From contig NZ_RDBP01000037.1 in NCBI RefSeq assembly GCF_008042045.1, forward strand, positions 95,630 to 128,735: 33,106 nt of DNA. Direction: 5' to 3'. The position numbers were made by a program, and so were the translations under genes. The DNA comes from Streptomyces sp. T39 (lineage in GTDB: Bacteria; Actinomycetota; Actinomycetes; Streptomycetales; Streptomycetaceae). Shown here piece after piece: positions 6,829 to 16,027 of the stretch; position 1 is the stretch's first letter, and each line of letters starts with the position of its first letter. Below the pieces are notes generated by a model. The model worked only from the letters and a program-made list of their open reading frames with translations, ran no database searches and had not been told where the DNA came from.

Positions 6829-7536
6829 TCAGCGCATCTTTCCGCCGCGCGGCATGCGCATGCCCTTGGGCATGGGCCCCTTCGGCAGCGGCATGTTGCT
6901 CATCAGGTCGCCCATCGCGCGCAGCCGGTCGTTGGTCGCCGTGACCTGCGGGCCGGTGAGCACCCGGGGAAGCTTCAGCATCGTGGTGCGCACCTTCTTG
7001 AGCGGCACCTGACCCTCGTCGTTGCCGACCAGGATGTCGTGCACGGGGACGTCCACGACGATGCGGTTCATCTTCTTCTTCTCGGCCGCGACCAGCGTCT
7101 TCAGCCGGTTCGGGTTGCCCTCGGCCACCAGGACGATGCCCGCCTTGCCGACCGCGCGGTGCACGACGTCCTGGTTGCGGTTCATCGCGACCGCCGGGGT
7201 CGTGGTCCAGCCGCGCCCGACGTTCTGCAGGACGGCCGCCGCGGCGCCCGGCTGACCTTCCATCTGCCCGAAGGCGGCGGTCTCGGCCCGGCGGCCGAAG
7301 ATGATCGCCATCGCCAGGAAGGCGAGAAGGAAGCCCAGGATGCCCAGATAGATGGGGTGGCCGATCAGGAAACCGATCCCGAGGAAGACACCGAAGGTGA
7401 CGATTCCCACAGCCGCGACCACCAGACCGACCTTCGGGTCGGCCTTTCGGGTCATCTTGTACGTCAGAGCGATCTGCTTCAGTCGCCCGGGGTTCGCAGC
7501 AGCGTCACTGCTGTCTGATTTTGCCTTCCTCGCCAT
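6829..7536 (-). CDS. DUF4191 domain membrane protein
   Basis: The 235-aa protein has a basic N-terminus (MARKAKSDSS, then RLKQIALTYKMTRKADPK). Two adjoining membrane helices lie at about residues 36-80 (GLVVAAVGIVTFGVFLGIGF and YLGILGFLLAFLAMAIIF). A cytosolic domain follows with GRGWTTTPAVAMNRNQDVVHRAVGKAGIVLVAEG and a Met/Pro/Gly-rich basic tail. This is the actinobacterial DUF4191 family, often found beside lipA in Streptomyces; its function is unknown. TAAACT (rc of 7544-7549) ends 7 nt before the ATG and there is no Shine-Dalgarno, so a leaderless message is possible. It may also be co-transcribed with the 69-aa gene 19 nt upstream. Confidence 0.92.
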   Translation of the reverse strand: MARKAKSDSSDAAANPGRLKQIALTYKMTRKADPKVGLVVAAVGIVTFGVFLGIGFLIGHPIYLGILGFLLAFLAMAIIFGRRAETAAFGQMEGQPGAAAAVLQNVGRGWTTTPAVAMNRNQDVVHRAVGKAGIVLVAEGNPNRLKTLVAAEKKKMNRIVVDVPVHDILVGNDEGQVPLKKVRTTMLKLPRVLTGPQVTATNDRLRAMGDLMSNMPLPKGPMPKGMRMPRGGKMR

Positions 7537-7555
7537 ACGAGGAAGTTTACGTGCC

Positions 7556-7765
7556 CTACGAAGTGCGGGCAGCCACGGCCTCGAGTACGTGCTCGGCCTC
7601 GACCCGGTCCTTGGCCCGGCGGCGGTCCTCCAGCACGGCGGCCCAGGCGTTGCGGCGGGCGGTGCGCTGGCCGCTGCTCAGCAGCAGGGCCTCCATGGCG
7701 CGCAGGGCGCCGGTCACGGTCGGGATGGCGGTGGCGGTCACGGGACGGACAGGAGCGGCCTGCAT
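7556..7765 (-). CDS. Small conserved actinobacterial protein next to DUF4191, unknown function
   Basis: The 69-aa protein begins MQAAPVRPVTATAIPTVTGA. Its core is strongly helical, Arg/Ala/Glu-rich and charged (RAMEALLLSSGQRTARRNAW, then LEDRRRAKDRVEAEHVLEAV). There is no signal peptide and no recognised motif. The ATG at 7765 is preceded by GGGAG at 8-nt spacing. A GTG at 7819 in the same frame would add 18 low-complexity residues and would coincide with the predicted transcription start, so it is an alternative leaderless start. It is followed at 19 nt by the DUF4191 gene, and the two probably form one unit. Confidence 0.7.
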   Translation of the reverse strand: MQAAPVRPVTATAIPTVTGALRAMEALLLSSGQRTARRNAWAAVLEDRRRAKDRVEAEHVLEAVAARTS

Positions 7766-7825
7766 GGTGGGACTCCCGGAGTGGGCAGAGGGGGAAGCTG
7801 AGTGTGCAACGAGCGTCACAGATCG

Positions 7826-7854
7826 GTGTTACCAGGGCGTGACCGGGCGGTCAA
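7826..7854 (-). promoter_or_regulatory. Housekeeping-type promoter of the 69-aa / DUF4191 unit
   Basis: On the - strand TTGACC (rc of 7849-7854), a 17-bp spacer and TAACAC (rc of 7826-7831) form a near-consensus HrdB promoter. Transcription should start close to 7819, about 54 nt before the ATG at 7765. Confidence 0.75.
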
Positions 7855-8088
7855 ACCACGATGAAACGTCGGGGCGTGATGTCCACGCCCTCCCGGTGGC
7901 ACGCCCGCGGCCCGCACCCGGCCCCGACCTGCGGGGAGGATACGGGCCGCGCGCCAACTCGCTCTCACCGGGCGGCAGTTGCTTGTGCCCGAATTCACAC
8001 GGTTCCCGGCGGCCTCCGGCGACGGCCCCGCCACGACCCGATTGCGCCGCCCGGGGCGCCACGCCGGGCGGACCCGCGACCGACGCTG

Positions 8089-8497
8089 CGGTCGGTCGCG
8101 CTCCGTCTCGCCTGCGCTGCGGCCGCGTGCCCGCCCTCGTCCCTCGGGCGGACCCGCACCCTACGCTGCGGCTCGGCTGCGCCGCGCGAGAGCGGTCGGT
8201 CGCGCTCCGTCTCGCCTGCGCTGCGGCCGCGTGCCCGCCCTCGTCCCTCGGGCGGACCCGCACCCTACGCTGCGGCTCGGCTGCGCCGCGCGAGAGCGGC
8301 CGGTCGCGCTCCGTCTCGCCTGCGCTGCGGCCGCGTGCCCGCCCTGGTCCCTCGGGCGGACCCGCACCCTGCGCTGCGGCTCGGCTGCGCCGCGCGAGAG
8401 CGGTCGGTCGCGCTCCGTCTCGCCTGCGCTGCGGCCGCGTGCCCGCCCTCGTCCCTCGGGCGGACCCGCACCCTACGCTGCGGCTCGGCTGCGCCGC
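8089..8497. repeat. 104-bp tandem repeat, about 3.9 near-identical copies, running into the lipA 3' end
   Basis: Copies begin at 8089, 8193, 8297 and 8401; the period is exactly 104 bp and only a few substitutions separate them (for example GGTC/GGCC at each start, CTCGTC/CTGGTC once, CTACG/CTGCG once). The last copy is cut at about 8497, inside the lipA coding region, so the final codons and stop of lipA are repeat sequence. A degenerate fragment lies just before 8089. The rest of the gene-free stretch 7855-8088 shows no convincing gene, RNA or hairpin. Open frames across the repeat exist in every phase because of base composition and are not considered genes. Confidence 0.95.
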
Positions 8498-9426
8498 TCC
8501 ATGGCCTGCTGGAAGAGGCGTCCCGCCCGGTAGGACGAGCGGACCAGCGGGCCCGACATCACGCCGGAGAAGCCGATCTCGTCCGCCTCCTCCTTCAGCT
8601 CCACGAACTCCTGCGGCTTCACCCAGCGCTCCACCGGGTGGTGGCGCACGGAGGGGCGCAGGTACTGGGTGATGGTGATCAGCTCGCAGCCGGCGTCGTG
8701 CAGGTGCTGCAGCGCCTCGCTGACCTCCTCGCGGGTCTCGCCCATCCCGAGGATCAGGTTCGACTTGGTCACCAGGCCGGCCTCACGGGCGCGGGTGATG
8801 ACCTCCAGCGAACGCTCGTACCGGAAGCCGGGGCGGATCCGCTTGAAGATCCGCGGGACGGTCTCGACGTTGTGCGCCAGCACCTCCGGCCGCGAGGAGA
8901 AGACCTCGGCCAGCTGCTCGGGCACCGCGTTGAAGTCGGGGATCAGCAGCTCGACCTTGGTGTGGCCGCTCTCCCGCTCCGCCGTCATGGCGTGGATCTG
9001 CCGCACGGTCTCCGCGTACAGCCACGCGCCGCCGTCCTCCAGGTCGTCGCGGGCGACACCGGTGATCGTGGCGTAGTTCAGGTCCATGGTGACCACGGAC
9101 TCCCCGACGCGGCGGGGCTCGTCACGGTCCAGCGCCTGCGGCTTGCCCGTGTCGATCTGGCAGAAGTCGCAGCGCCGGGTGCACTGGTCGCCGCCGATCA
9201 GGAACGTGGCCTCGCGGTCTTCCCAGCACTCGAAGATGTTGGGACAGCCCGCCTCCTGGCAGACCGTGTGCAGGCCCTCGCTCTTGACCAGTTTCTGCAG
9301 CTGGTTGTACTCGGGGCCCATCTTCGCCCGGGTCTTGATCCACTCGGGCTTGCGCTCGATGGGGGTCTGGCTGTTGCGGACCTCCAGGCGCAGCATCTTG
9401 CGTCCGTCGGGTGCGACTGCGGACAC
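8473..9426 (-). CDS. lipA: Lipoyl synthase (radical SAM)
   Basis: LipA inserts two sulfur atoms into the octanoyl chain on E2 and GcvH proteins to make lipoate. The 317-aa protein has the auxiliary cluster motif Cys56-x4-Cys61-x5-Cys67 ([13 protein letters not shown]) and the radical-SAM cluster motif Cys82-x3-Cys86-x2-Cys89 (CTRRCDFC). [13 protein letters not shown] and [15 protein letters not shown] follow. The GTG at 9426 is chosen because family similarity begins at [19 protein letters not shown] and GGGAG lies 8 nt upstream; a longer frame to 9525 is unsupported. The last residues (RRSRAAA) and the stop codon lie inside the 104-bp repeat. It lies 121 bp downstream of lipB on the same strand. 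Confidence 0.97.
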   Translation of the reverse strand: MSAVAPDGRKMLRLEVRNSQTPIERKPEWIKTRAKMGPEYNQLQKLVKSEGLHTVCQEAGCPNIFECWEDREATFLIGGDQCTRRCDFCQIDTGKPQALDRDEPRRVGESVVTMDLNYATITGVARDDLEDGGAWLYAETVRQIHAMTAERESGHTKVELLIPDFNAVPEQLAEVFSSRPEVLAHNVETVPRIFKRIRPGFRYERSLEVITRAREAGLVTKSNLILGMGETREEVSEALQHLHDAGCELITITQYLRPSVRHHPVERWVKPQEFVELKEEADEIGFSGVMSGPLVRSSYRAGRLFQQAMERRSRAAA

Positions 9427-9547
9427 GACCGGCTCCCTACAGCTTCGATTCTTCGGCGAACACCAGAGTACGCCCGATAAAAGTGCGGCCTTACGCTTGG
9501 CCAACCCATGGCCCGGGGTACGCATTCCCCCGGCCGCGGCGCGGGCG

Positions 9548-10345
9548 TCAGGCGGTCGCCCGCTCGACGGCTCGCGGCTGCGGGTCCGCGCTCTCCAGGA
9601 CGTCCCGCAGATGGCCCTCCAGGACCGGCAGCACCTCGTCGATGGTCACGTCGCGCCCCAGCTCGCCGGCGAGCGAGGCGACCCCCGCGTCGCGGATGCC
9701 GCACGGCACGATCCGGTCGAACCAGGTGTTGTCCGGGTTCACGTTCAGGGCGAAGCCGTGCATCGAGACGCCCTTGGCGATGCGGATGCCGATCGCGGCG
9801 AGCTTGCGGTCCTCGCGGCGCTGGCCGGCGTTGGACGGCGCGTACTCCGGGCCGTTCAGCCGGGGGTCGAACTCGTCGTCGTGCAGGCGAGGGTCGAAGT
9901 CGAGCGACAGTCCGCCGAGCGCCGGGCGCTGCTCGACCGGATCGCCCAGCACCCACACGCCGCTGCGCCCCTCGACCCGTGAGGTGGCCACGCCGAAGTC
10001 CGCACAGGTGCGGATGAGCGCGTCCTCCAGCCGCCGCACATGGGCGATGACGTCCACCGGGCGCGGCAGCTTCAGGATCGGATAGCCCACCAGCTGGCCG
10101 GGGCCGTGCCAGGTGATCTTGCCGCCGCGGTCCACGTCGACGACGGGTGTGCCGTCGAGGGGGCGCTCGCTGTCCTCCGTGCGCCGTCCCGCCGTGTAGA
10201 CGGGCGGGTGCTCCAGGAGCAGACAGGTGTCCGGGATCTCGTCGGCGAAGCGGGCGGCGTGCACGTCGCGCTGCTTCTGCCATGCCTCCCGGTACTCGAC
10301 GGCGTCCTCGCCGAACCCCAGTCGGACGAACCGCAGCTCACTCAC
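9548..10345 (-). CDS. lipB: Octanoyl-[ACP]:protein N-octanoyltransferase
   Basis: LipB moves octanoate from acyl carrier protein to the lipoyl domains of E2 subunits, the step before LipA. The 265-aa protein has [18 protein letters not shown] around residues 73-90, Lys181 in [21 protein letters not shown], and the nucleophile Cys215 in IVPCGIRD; these are the catalytic Lys/Cys pair of the family. The GTG at 10345 has GGGAGG about 9 nt upstream. Residues 150-180 form an extra hydrophilic loop with a repeated DPRL, longer than in E. coli LipB. TACAGT (rc of 10394-10399) is a candidate -10. With lipA it supplies the cofactor of the dehydrogenase complexes, two of whose components are encoded further right. 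Confidence 0.96.
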   Translation of the reverse strand: MSELRFVRLGFGEDAVEYREAWQKQRDVHAARFADEIPDTCLLLEHPPVYTAGRRTEDSERPLDGTPVVDVDRGGKITWHGPGQLVGYPILKLPRPVDVIAHVRRLEDALIRTCADFGVATSRVEGRSGVWVLGDPVEQRPALGGLSLDFDPRLHDDEFDPRLNGPEYAPSNAGQRREDRKLAAIGIRIAKGVSMHGFALNVNPDNTWFDRIVPCGIRDAGVASLAGELGRDVTIDEVLPVLEGHLRDVLESADPQPRAVERATA

Positions 10346-10640
10346 GGCTGTGCCTCCCTCGAACCTCTGCCCGGCGGTGGCCGGGCCCCAGCCACTGTAC
10401 GGCGGCCCGGAAACACCCGTCCGGGCAGGTGGATACCCCCGGGATCCGGCACGGACCGTCCGCGGATCATCCGTGCATTCCCGGTGAACACCGTCAGCGC
10501 CACGGTCAGTGACGCCATCAATCCTCACACGATCGGATGAATGTGGGGCGAAGGCGGCGGAAGGGGCTGGTCGGACCGCTAAATTCGCGCCGTTCCTTGA
10601 GGGCTGCTCCCGGCCCGGAAGTCAGGAGACCCCACAGCAG

Positions 10641-12089
10641 ATGACGGAACGAGCCCCGCAGCGCACGCCCAACCGGCAGCTCGCAGCGCTTATCGCCGAA
10701 GCAGGCTTCTCCCATGCCGGGCTCGCCCGCAGAGTCGATCAGCTCGGCCTCGAACACGGCCTCGACCTGCGCTACGACAAGACTTCGGTCACCCGCTGGC
10801 TGCGCGGGCAGCAGCCGCGCGGCACGACCCCGGCGCTGATCGCGGAGGTCTTCACGCGCAGGCTCGGCCGGCGGCTGTCCGCCCAGGACCTCGGCCTCGA
10901 CGCCTGCGCCCCGGTCTACGCGGGCCTGGAGTTCGCGGCCACCCCGGAGGAGGCCGTCGACATCGTCAGCGGTCTGTGGCGCAAGGACTCGGGCAACCAC
11001 GCCGAGCTCAGCAAGATCGCCTTCACCCCGGCCGGTCTGGTCGTCCCGAGCCGCGACTGGCTGATCGGCCGCGCCGACGAACGGGTCGGCCGCGGGGAGG
11101 CCGGGCCCGCGGGCTCGGGGCGGGTGCCGATGCAGGGCGCCCGGATCGCCGTGCCGCGCCAGCGGGGCACCGAGCGCGGGCCGGGGCAGAAGGTCTCCGG
11201 CGGCGACATCTCCGCGCTGCGCTCGGTCGGCGAGCTCTTCCGCGCCCTCGACCACGCCTACGGCGGCGGCCACGCCCGGCAGGCCCTGGTGCGCTACCTG
11301 GAGCACGAGGCCGAGCCCATGCTGCGCGGCACCTACGGGGAGACGGTGGGCCGCCGTCTCTTCGCCGCCGCCGCCGACCTGACCAGGCTGGCGGGCTGGA
11401 CCTCCTACGACATGACGGCCCACGGCCTCGCCCAGCGGTACTACGTCCAGGCGCTGCGGCTGTCGCAGGCCGCGGGCGACCGCGCCTACGGAAGCTATGT
11501 CCTCGTCACCATGAGCCGCCAGGCCGTCTACCTCGGGCACGGGAGGGAGGCCGTGCAGCTGACCAGGGTCGCCCAGCAGGGGGTCGGCTCCGCCGCGCCG
11601 CCCCAGGTGCAGGCGCTGCTGCACGCCGCCGAGGCCCGGGGCCACGCGGTGCTCGGCGAGGCCCGGGCGTGCAATGCCGCGCTGGCCCGCGCCGAGCGTG
11701 CCCTCGACTCGGCCCGGCCGGGCGACGACGTGCCCCACTGGGCCCGCGGGGTCGACGAGGGCCAGCTCTCCGACGAGATCGGGCACTGCCACCGCGACCT
11801 CCAGCAGTACCGCTCCGCGGCGCAGCACGCGGAGCGCTCCCTCCAGCTGCGCCCGCCCGCGCTCGCCCGGAGCAGGCTTTTCACCCGCGTCGTCCTCGCC
11901 ACCTGCCGCCTCGGTCTCGGCGAGCTCGAGCAGGCGTGCGCCCTGGGGGCGGAGGCGGCGCTCCAGGCGTCCGAGATGCGCTCGGCACGGGCATCCGAGT
12001 ACGTGCGCGAGTTCGAGCGCCGCTTGGAGCCGTACCGGGACGCAGGCCCCGTCCGCACCTACCGGGACCGCGTCTCGGCCCTCGGGTAG
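10641..12089 (+). CDS. NsdA-like regulatory protein (N-terminal HTH-like region, C-terminal TPR-like)
   Basis: The 482-aa protein starts with a DNA-binding-like region (residues 10-80: LIAEAGFSHAGLARRVDQLG, then KTSVTRWLRGQQPRGTTPALIAEVF). This is the atypical helix-turn-helix seen in Streptomyces NsdA-type regulators of antibiotic production and sporulation. After a linker, residues 200-470 are helical repeats resembling TPRs (RALVRYLEHEAEP, LAQRYYVQALRLSQAAGDR, ALGSYVLVTM-like segments). It is a probable cytosolic developmental regulator. The start at 10641 has AGGAG upstream at a rather long 12-nt spacing. The 295-bp gap before it holds the lipB promoter region and a possible -10 TAAATT at 10580-10585, and nothing else that I can identify. 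Confidence 0.82.
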   Translation: MTERAPQRTPNRQLAALIAEAGFSHAGLARRVDQLGLEHGLDLRYDKTSVTRWLRGQQPRGTTPALIAEVFTRRLGRRLSAQDLGLDACAPVYAGLEFAATPEEAVDIVSGLWRKDSGNHAELSKIAFTPAGLVVPSRDWLIGRADERVGRGEAGPAGSGRVPMQGARIAVPRQRGTERGPGQKVSGGDISALRSVGELFRALDHAYGGGHARQALVRYLEHEAEPMLRGTYGETVGRRLFAAAADLTRLAGWTSYDMTAHGLAQRYYVQALRLSQAAGDRAYGSYVLVTMSRQAVYLGHGREAVQLTRVAQQGVGSAAPPQVQALLHAAEARGHAVLGEARACNAALARAERALDSARPGDDVPHWARGVDEGQLSDEIGHCHRDLQQYRSAAQHAERSLQLRPPALARSRLFTRVVLATCRLGLGELEQACALGAEAALQASEMRSARASEYVREFERRLEPYRDAGPVRTYRDRVSALG

Positions 12090-12105
12090 GTCTCCAGTCC
12101 GGACC

Positions 12106-12164
12106 GGGCGGGGCACGAGGGCCCTGGTGCGGCGCGTCCGCACCCGGGGCCGCGCGCCCCGCCC
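12106..12164. terminator. Hairpin between convergent genes
   Basis: An inner perfect 7-bp stem (12126-12132 with 12138-12144) is enclosed by outer arms GGGCGGGG (12106-12113) and CCCCGCCC (12157-12164). It lies between the ends of the NsdA-like gene (12089) and the FAD oxidoreductase (12199) and should serve both. Confidence 0.6.
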
Positions 12165-12198
12165 GACCCGCGGCCCTCGTCCGGGGGCCGCGCACGCC

Positions 12199-13542
12199 TC
12201 AGGCCGCGGCCGTCAGCGCCGCCGCCGCGTGGTCGTGCCGGAAGCCGAGGTCGGACAGGATCGACCCTGCCGCGCGGCGGCCCGAGAAGAGGGCGCCCTG
12301 CACGGTCGCCGTGTCCCGGTGGGCTCCGCAGACGTAGAGGCCCGCGAGCAGCCGCACCGGGCGGCGCGGATCGTGCGGCGGCGGCATCGCGGGGACGGCC
12401 TCCGCGTCGTGGTGGACCGCCAGCAGCTCCCAGTCGTCCGTGGGCGTCCCGTACAGCGCCGACAGATGCCTGCGCACCGCGCGGTCGGCGTCGCCCGGCG
12501 GAGGGCCCAGCACGGTGGACGTGACCAGTGCCCGGCCCTCGGGTGCGCGCAGCGGGTCGACCTCGCTCATCACGGCCGTGTACGCCACCGGGCCGCCGCG
12601 GTCCGCGTCGAGCAGCAGCGAGGGATCGGTGAGCGGCGCCTCGGGGGCCGCGTGGTGCACCACGGTCAGCGGGCGGTACGACGGGACGCGGAGCCCCGGC
12701 AGCAGGCCGGCCGCCGCCCGGCCGCCCGTGGCCACCAGCACGGACCGGCACGAGATCTCGCCGTGCTCCTCGGTCCTGACGCGGTTCACCGCCACGTCCG
12801 TGACCCGGACGCCCGTCCGCACGGTGCCCTTCGGGAGGGAGTCGGCGAGATGCAGCGGCAGCGCGTCGGCGCCGCCCGCCGGGACGCACAGCCTGCCCCG
12901 GGCGTACCCGCGCAGCACCAGGTCGGCGCAGCGGCTGGACGTCGTCAGCTCCGGGTCCGCGAGGAGCGCCGACAGCAGGGGGTGCAGGAAGCCGTGCACG
13001 GTACGGGCGGGCAGGCCCCGGCCGTACAGCGTGTCGGCGACCGTCCGCTCGGGCCGGGCCAGCAGCTTGCGCACGGGCGTGCCCGCCAGACGCGCCAGGG
13101 ACGCGCTCAGCCGGGCCTGGTCGAGCTGGCGCGGCCGGGGGGCGCTCGCGAGGGCGCGCGCCACGGTGAACGCTCCCCCCACGCCGCGCAGGGCGAAGGG
13201 CGAGCTGCCGGTCTCACCCGTCCGCTGCAGTCTCCCGCCCTGGTGCACGAGCACCCCGGGCGAGAACGTCCGCAGCGCGAGGTCCTCCAGTGCCCCGATG
13301 CGGCGGAGCTCCGGATAGGCGCTGCTGAGCAGCGTGCTGGTGCGGTCGAGCCGGAATCCGTCGATCCGCTCGGTGGCCGTTCCGCCGCCCACCACGGGGG
13401 CGGCCTCCAGGACGCTGACCCGCACTCCGGCGCTGGTCAGTCGATGGGCCGCCGCGAGTCCGGCGAGCCCGGCCCCCACGACGACGACGTCCGCGTGATC
13501 CATGTGATGCGCGTCCTCCGCTTGCGATGCGGTGCTGAGCAC
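12199..13542 (-). CDS. NAD(P)/FAD-dependent oxidoreductase (amine oxidase / phytoene desaturase-like)
   Basis: The protein has the dinucleotide-binding motif VVVGAGLAGLAAAHRL near the N-terminus, followed by VSVLEAAPVVGGGTAT. This is the FAD-binding Rossmann fold of the amine-oxidase/protoporphyrinogen-oxidase superfamily. The C-terminal GLYVCGAHRDTATVQGALFSG is the second FAD-contact motif. The substrate is unknown. The GTG at 13542 (447 aa) has GGGGAGG about 5 nt upstream; the ATG at 13503 (434 aa) has GGAGG 11 nt upstream and is an alternative. It lies about 190 bp downstream of the TIGR01777 gene on the same strand, so a shared transcript is possible; the pair recurs in Streptomyces as far as I recall. 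Confidence 0.88.
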   Translation of the reverse strand: MLSTASQAEDAHHMDHADVVVVGAGLAGLAAAHRLTSAGVRVSVLEAAPVVGGGTATERIDGFRLDRTSTLLSSAYPELRRIGALEDLALRTFSPGVLVHQGGRLQRTGETGSSPFALRGVGGAFTVARALASAPRPRQLDQARLSASLARLAGTPVRKLLARPERTVADTLYGRGLPARTVHGFLHPLLSALLADPELTTSSRCADLVLRGYARGRLCVPAGGADALPLHLADSLPKGTVRTGVRVTDVAVNRVRTEEHGEISCRSVLVATGGRAAAGLLPGLRVPSYRPLTVVHHAAPEAPLTDPSLLLDADRGGPVAYTAVMSEVDPLRAPEGRALVTSTVLGPPPGDADRAVRRHLSALYGTPTDDWELLAVHHDAEAVPAMPPPHDPRRPVRLLAGLYVCGAHRDTATVQGALFSGRRAAGSILSDLGFRHDHAAAALTAAA

Positions 13543-13728
13543 ATGCCCCTCCCCGAGGCCGGCGCGGCTGAAGGGAGGGTCATGCCCCCAACAGGCCCGA
13601 GAAATGCCCGAGTTGCCCCGAGCCTAGGCAGCCGTGGCCCGCTCCGCAGTCGCGCACGCCCCGGGTCACCGGAGCGCGGGGGCGCACGCCCCCGGCGCCC
13701 ACCGCGCGCGCCGCCCGCGCCCGGCGCG

Positions 13729-14628
13729 TCAGCGCAGAGCCGCGGCGATCGCGTCGTCGACCCGGGGGAAGGCGAAGGTGAACCCCGACTCCAACAGGCG
13801 TACCGGCAGCGCCCGCTGACTGCCCAGCACGTCCGACGCCATCCCGCCGAGTGCCAGCCGCAGGGCCTGCTCCGGCACCGCGAACAGGGTGGGGCGGCCG
13901 AGCACCCGGCCCATCGCCTCCGTGACCTCACGGTTCGTCACCGGCTCCGGCGCGGTCAGGTTGACCGGCCCCGACAGCGAGGGGGTGTCCAGCGCGTGCC
14001 GCAGCGCCGCGACCTCGTCGTGCAGCGAGATGAAGCTCCAGTACTGCCGCCCGCTGCCCAGCCGCCCCCCGAGCCCGGCCCGGAACAGGGGGAACATCCG
14101 GCCCCACGCACCCCCGTCCCGCGAGACGACCAGGCCCGTGCGGGCGAAGACGGTGCGCACCCCCGCCTCCTGCGCCGGCGCCGCAGCCTCCTCCCACTCG
14201 ACGCACACCTGGGGCAGGAAGCCCTCCCCGGGCGGCGCGTCCTCGTCCACGGCACGGTCGCCGGTCTCGCCGTAGTAGCCGACGGCGCTGCCGCTGACCA
14301 GCACCCGCGGCGGCTCGTCCAGCGAGGCCAGGGCCTCCGCGACGGCCGCCGTGCCGAGCACCCGGCTGTCCCGGATCTCCTTGCGGTACGCCTCCGTCCA
14401 GCGGCGGTCGCCGACCCCCGCGCCCGCGAGGTGCACCACCCCGTCGCACCCCACGAGACCGGCCGCGTCGACGTACTGACGCCGCGGATCCCACGCGACC
14501 TCGTCGTCGGCGCGCGGGGTGCCGCGCACCAGGCGCACCACCTCGTGACCGTCGGCGCGCAGGGAGCGCACGAGTGCCCTGCCGATGAGCCCGGAGGCGC
14601 CGGAGACGGCGATACGTGATCTCTGCAT
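13729..14628 (-). CDS. TIGR01777 family epimerase-like protein (atypical SDR)
   Basis: The 299-aa protein begins with a Rossmann nucleotide motif RIAVSGASGLIGRALVRSL. The family signature follows: VVHLAGAGVGDRRWTEAYRKEIRDSRVLGT, then LVSGSAVGYYGETGD, and FISLHDEVAAL. These are hallmarks of the TIGR01777/SulA-like group of extended SDR proteins, which bind NAD(P) but whose reaction is unknown. The C-terminal ~50 residues carry the usual DUF1731-like extension (LGSQRALPVRLLESGFTFAFP). The ATG at 14628 has GGAGG unusually close to it. Confidence 0.93.
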   Translation of the reverse strand: MQRSRIAVSGASGLIGRALVRSLRADGHEVVRLVRGTPRADDEVAWDPRRQYVDAAGLVGCDGVVHLAGAGVGDRRWTEAYRKEIRDSRVLGTAAVAEALASLDEPPRVLVSGSAVGYYGETGDRAVDEDAPPGEGFLPQVCVEWEEAAAPAQEAGVRTVFARTGLVVSRDGGAWGRMFPLFRAGLGGRLGSGRQYWSFISLHDEVAALRHALDTPSLSGPVNLTAPEPVTNREVTEAMGRVLGRPTLFAVPEQALRLALGGMASDVLGSQRALPVRLLESGFTFAFPRVDDAIAAALR

Positions 14629-14730
14629 GCCTCCATCGTGCCCCACCCGCCCCGGTGTTCCGCCGCGCGCGCCCGCCCGGCGCGGGAATGCGGCGGCGCC
14701 CGGCGCGGGGCGCGTGACACAGTGGGCCGT

Positions 14731-15261
14731 ATGCCCGCCGCGCACACCGACCCCGCCCCTCGCACCGGCGCCCCGAGGGTCCGCCGGGCGCGCCCGTCCG
14801 ACGACGCCCCGCTCGGTGAGCTCGACCGCGCGACCTGGTCCCCGCTGCACGCCGTGACGCCGCGGCCGCAACCGCCGTACGGGCCCTTCTTCGACGAGGC
14901 CCACCGTCCCGCGGACGTGCTCGTCGCCGAGGACGCCGACGGCACGGTCCTCGGCTACATCCGCCTGGTCGCCCCGACCCCGCTGGCCTGCAACCGGCAC
15001 GTGCGCCAGATACAGGGCCTGGCGGTCTCCGGCGCCGCGCGCGGCCGTGGCGTGGGCCGGGCGCTGCTGCGGGCGGCGTGCGACGACGCCGTCCGGCAGG
15101 GCGCCGTCCGCATCACCCTGCGCGTCCTCGCCCACAACACGCCGGCCAGGGCGCTCTACGCGTCGGAGGGCTTCGCGGTGGAGGGCGTGCTCCCCGGCGA
15201 GTTCCATCTCGACGGCCGGTTCGTGGACGACGTCCTGATGGGCCGCGCCCTGCCGCGCTGA
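14731..15261 (+). CDS. GNAT family N-acetyltransferase
   Basis: The 176-aa protein contains the acetyl-CoA binding motif A of GNAT enzymes: QIQGLAVSGAARGRGVGRALL around residues 92-112. A C-terminal N-x-x-A-x-x-L-Y element (NTPARALYASEGFAVEG) follows. The acceptor substrate cannot be told. No Shine-Dalgarno precedes the ATG at 14731, and CACAGT (about 14717-14722) is a possible -10 for a leaderless message. It is divergent from the TIGR01777 gene, whose start is about 100 bp away. Confidence 0.88.
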   Translation: MPAAHTDPAPRTGAPRVRRARPSDDAPLGELDRATWSPLHAVTPRPQPPYGPFFDEAHRPADVLVAEDADGTVLGYIRLVAPTPLACNRHVRQIQGLAVSGAARGRGVGRALLRAACDDAVRQGAVRITLRVLAHNTPARALYASEGFAVEGVLPGEFHLDGRFVDDVLMGRALPR

Positions 15262-15375
15262 CGCGGCGGGTCCGCGCCGGGAGGGGCCGGGCGCCGCGCA
15301 GTCGCCGGCGGCGCACGGCGTGCGGCGACGGGCCGGCCCCCGAGCCGTCGCGGCACGCTCCCGCCCGGTGCCGGG

Positions 15376-15897
15376 TCACGGCGCGCCGAAGCGCTCCCAC
15401 AGACCCGGGAAGCGGACGGCCAGAGCGGCGTCGTCGTCGAAGTCGAACGGTGTGCCCGCGGGCTCCGCCGCCTGCGGGGGGACGCCGAGATCCGGCGCGT
15501 CCGACCCGGTCAGCCGCTCGTACGCCTCGTCCGCCGCGTACCCGAGCTCCTCGCCGTCCCCGTCGATGTCCTCGTCGAAGTCCTCCAGCAGGTCCGCCAG
15601 CGTGTCCGGGTCGTGCACGCCCCCCTCGAAGACCTCGCGGCCCTGGCCGATCAGCCAGCAGCGGAACGAGTCGAACGCGTCGTCGCTCGCACCGCCGAGC
15701 AGCACGGCGGCGGCCCCCCACAGGTCCCAGGTGTACGCGCGGTTCCAGCGGGCCTCGAAATGGCGGGCGAAGTCCAGCACGGCCTCGGGATCGAGCCGCA
15801 GCAGCCGCTCGACGAGCAGGTCGGCGTGGTCGTCGGGGTCGCCTTCGGCGGCCTCACGGGTGCTGTCGACGATCTCCCAGAACTCCGTCTCGTCCAT
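15376..15897 (-). CDS. DUF4240 domain-containing protein
   Basis: The 173-aa acidic protein begins MDETEFWEIVDSTREAAEGD. It contains the family core WNRAYTWDLWGAAAVLLGGASDDAFDSFRCWLIGQGREVFE, typical of DUF4240. Asp/Glu-rich stretches (LEDFDEDIDGDGEEL, then FDFDDD) give it a strong negative charge. It is cytosolic and its function is unknown. The ATG at 15897 is directly preceded by an overlapping GTG and no ribosome binding site is seen. It is convergent with the GNAT gene and divergent from the SDR gene. Confidence 0.9.
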   Translation of the reverse strand: MDETEFWEIVDSTREAAEGDPDDHADLLVERLLRLDPEAVLDFARHFEARWNRAYTWDLWGAAAVLLGGASDDAFDSFRCWLIGQGREVFEGGVHDPDTLADLLEDFDEDIDGDGEELGYAADEAYERLTGSDAPDLGVPPQAAEPAGTPFDFDDDAALAVRFPGLWERFGAP

Positions 15898-16027
15898 CAC
15901 GGGACAAGCATCGTGGCTCGGGGGAGGCCGCGCACGCGGAAGGCGCGGCCCCGCGCGCCGTCGGTCCGGCGCGACCCGCCCGGAAAGCCGGACAGAAGGT
16001 GTCGGGTATCCGTGCGACGGTCGGTGC

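Noticed and set aside
8089..8497. Possible CRISPR array
   Set aside because: The copies are contiguous 104-bp units with no variable spacers, far longer than CRISPR repeats, and no cas genes are present.
10346..10640. Small RNA or riboswitch between lipB and the NsdA-like gene
   Set aside because: No strong conserved fold or terminator was visible; only a candidate -10 for each side could be supported.
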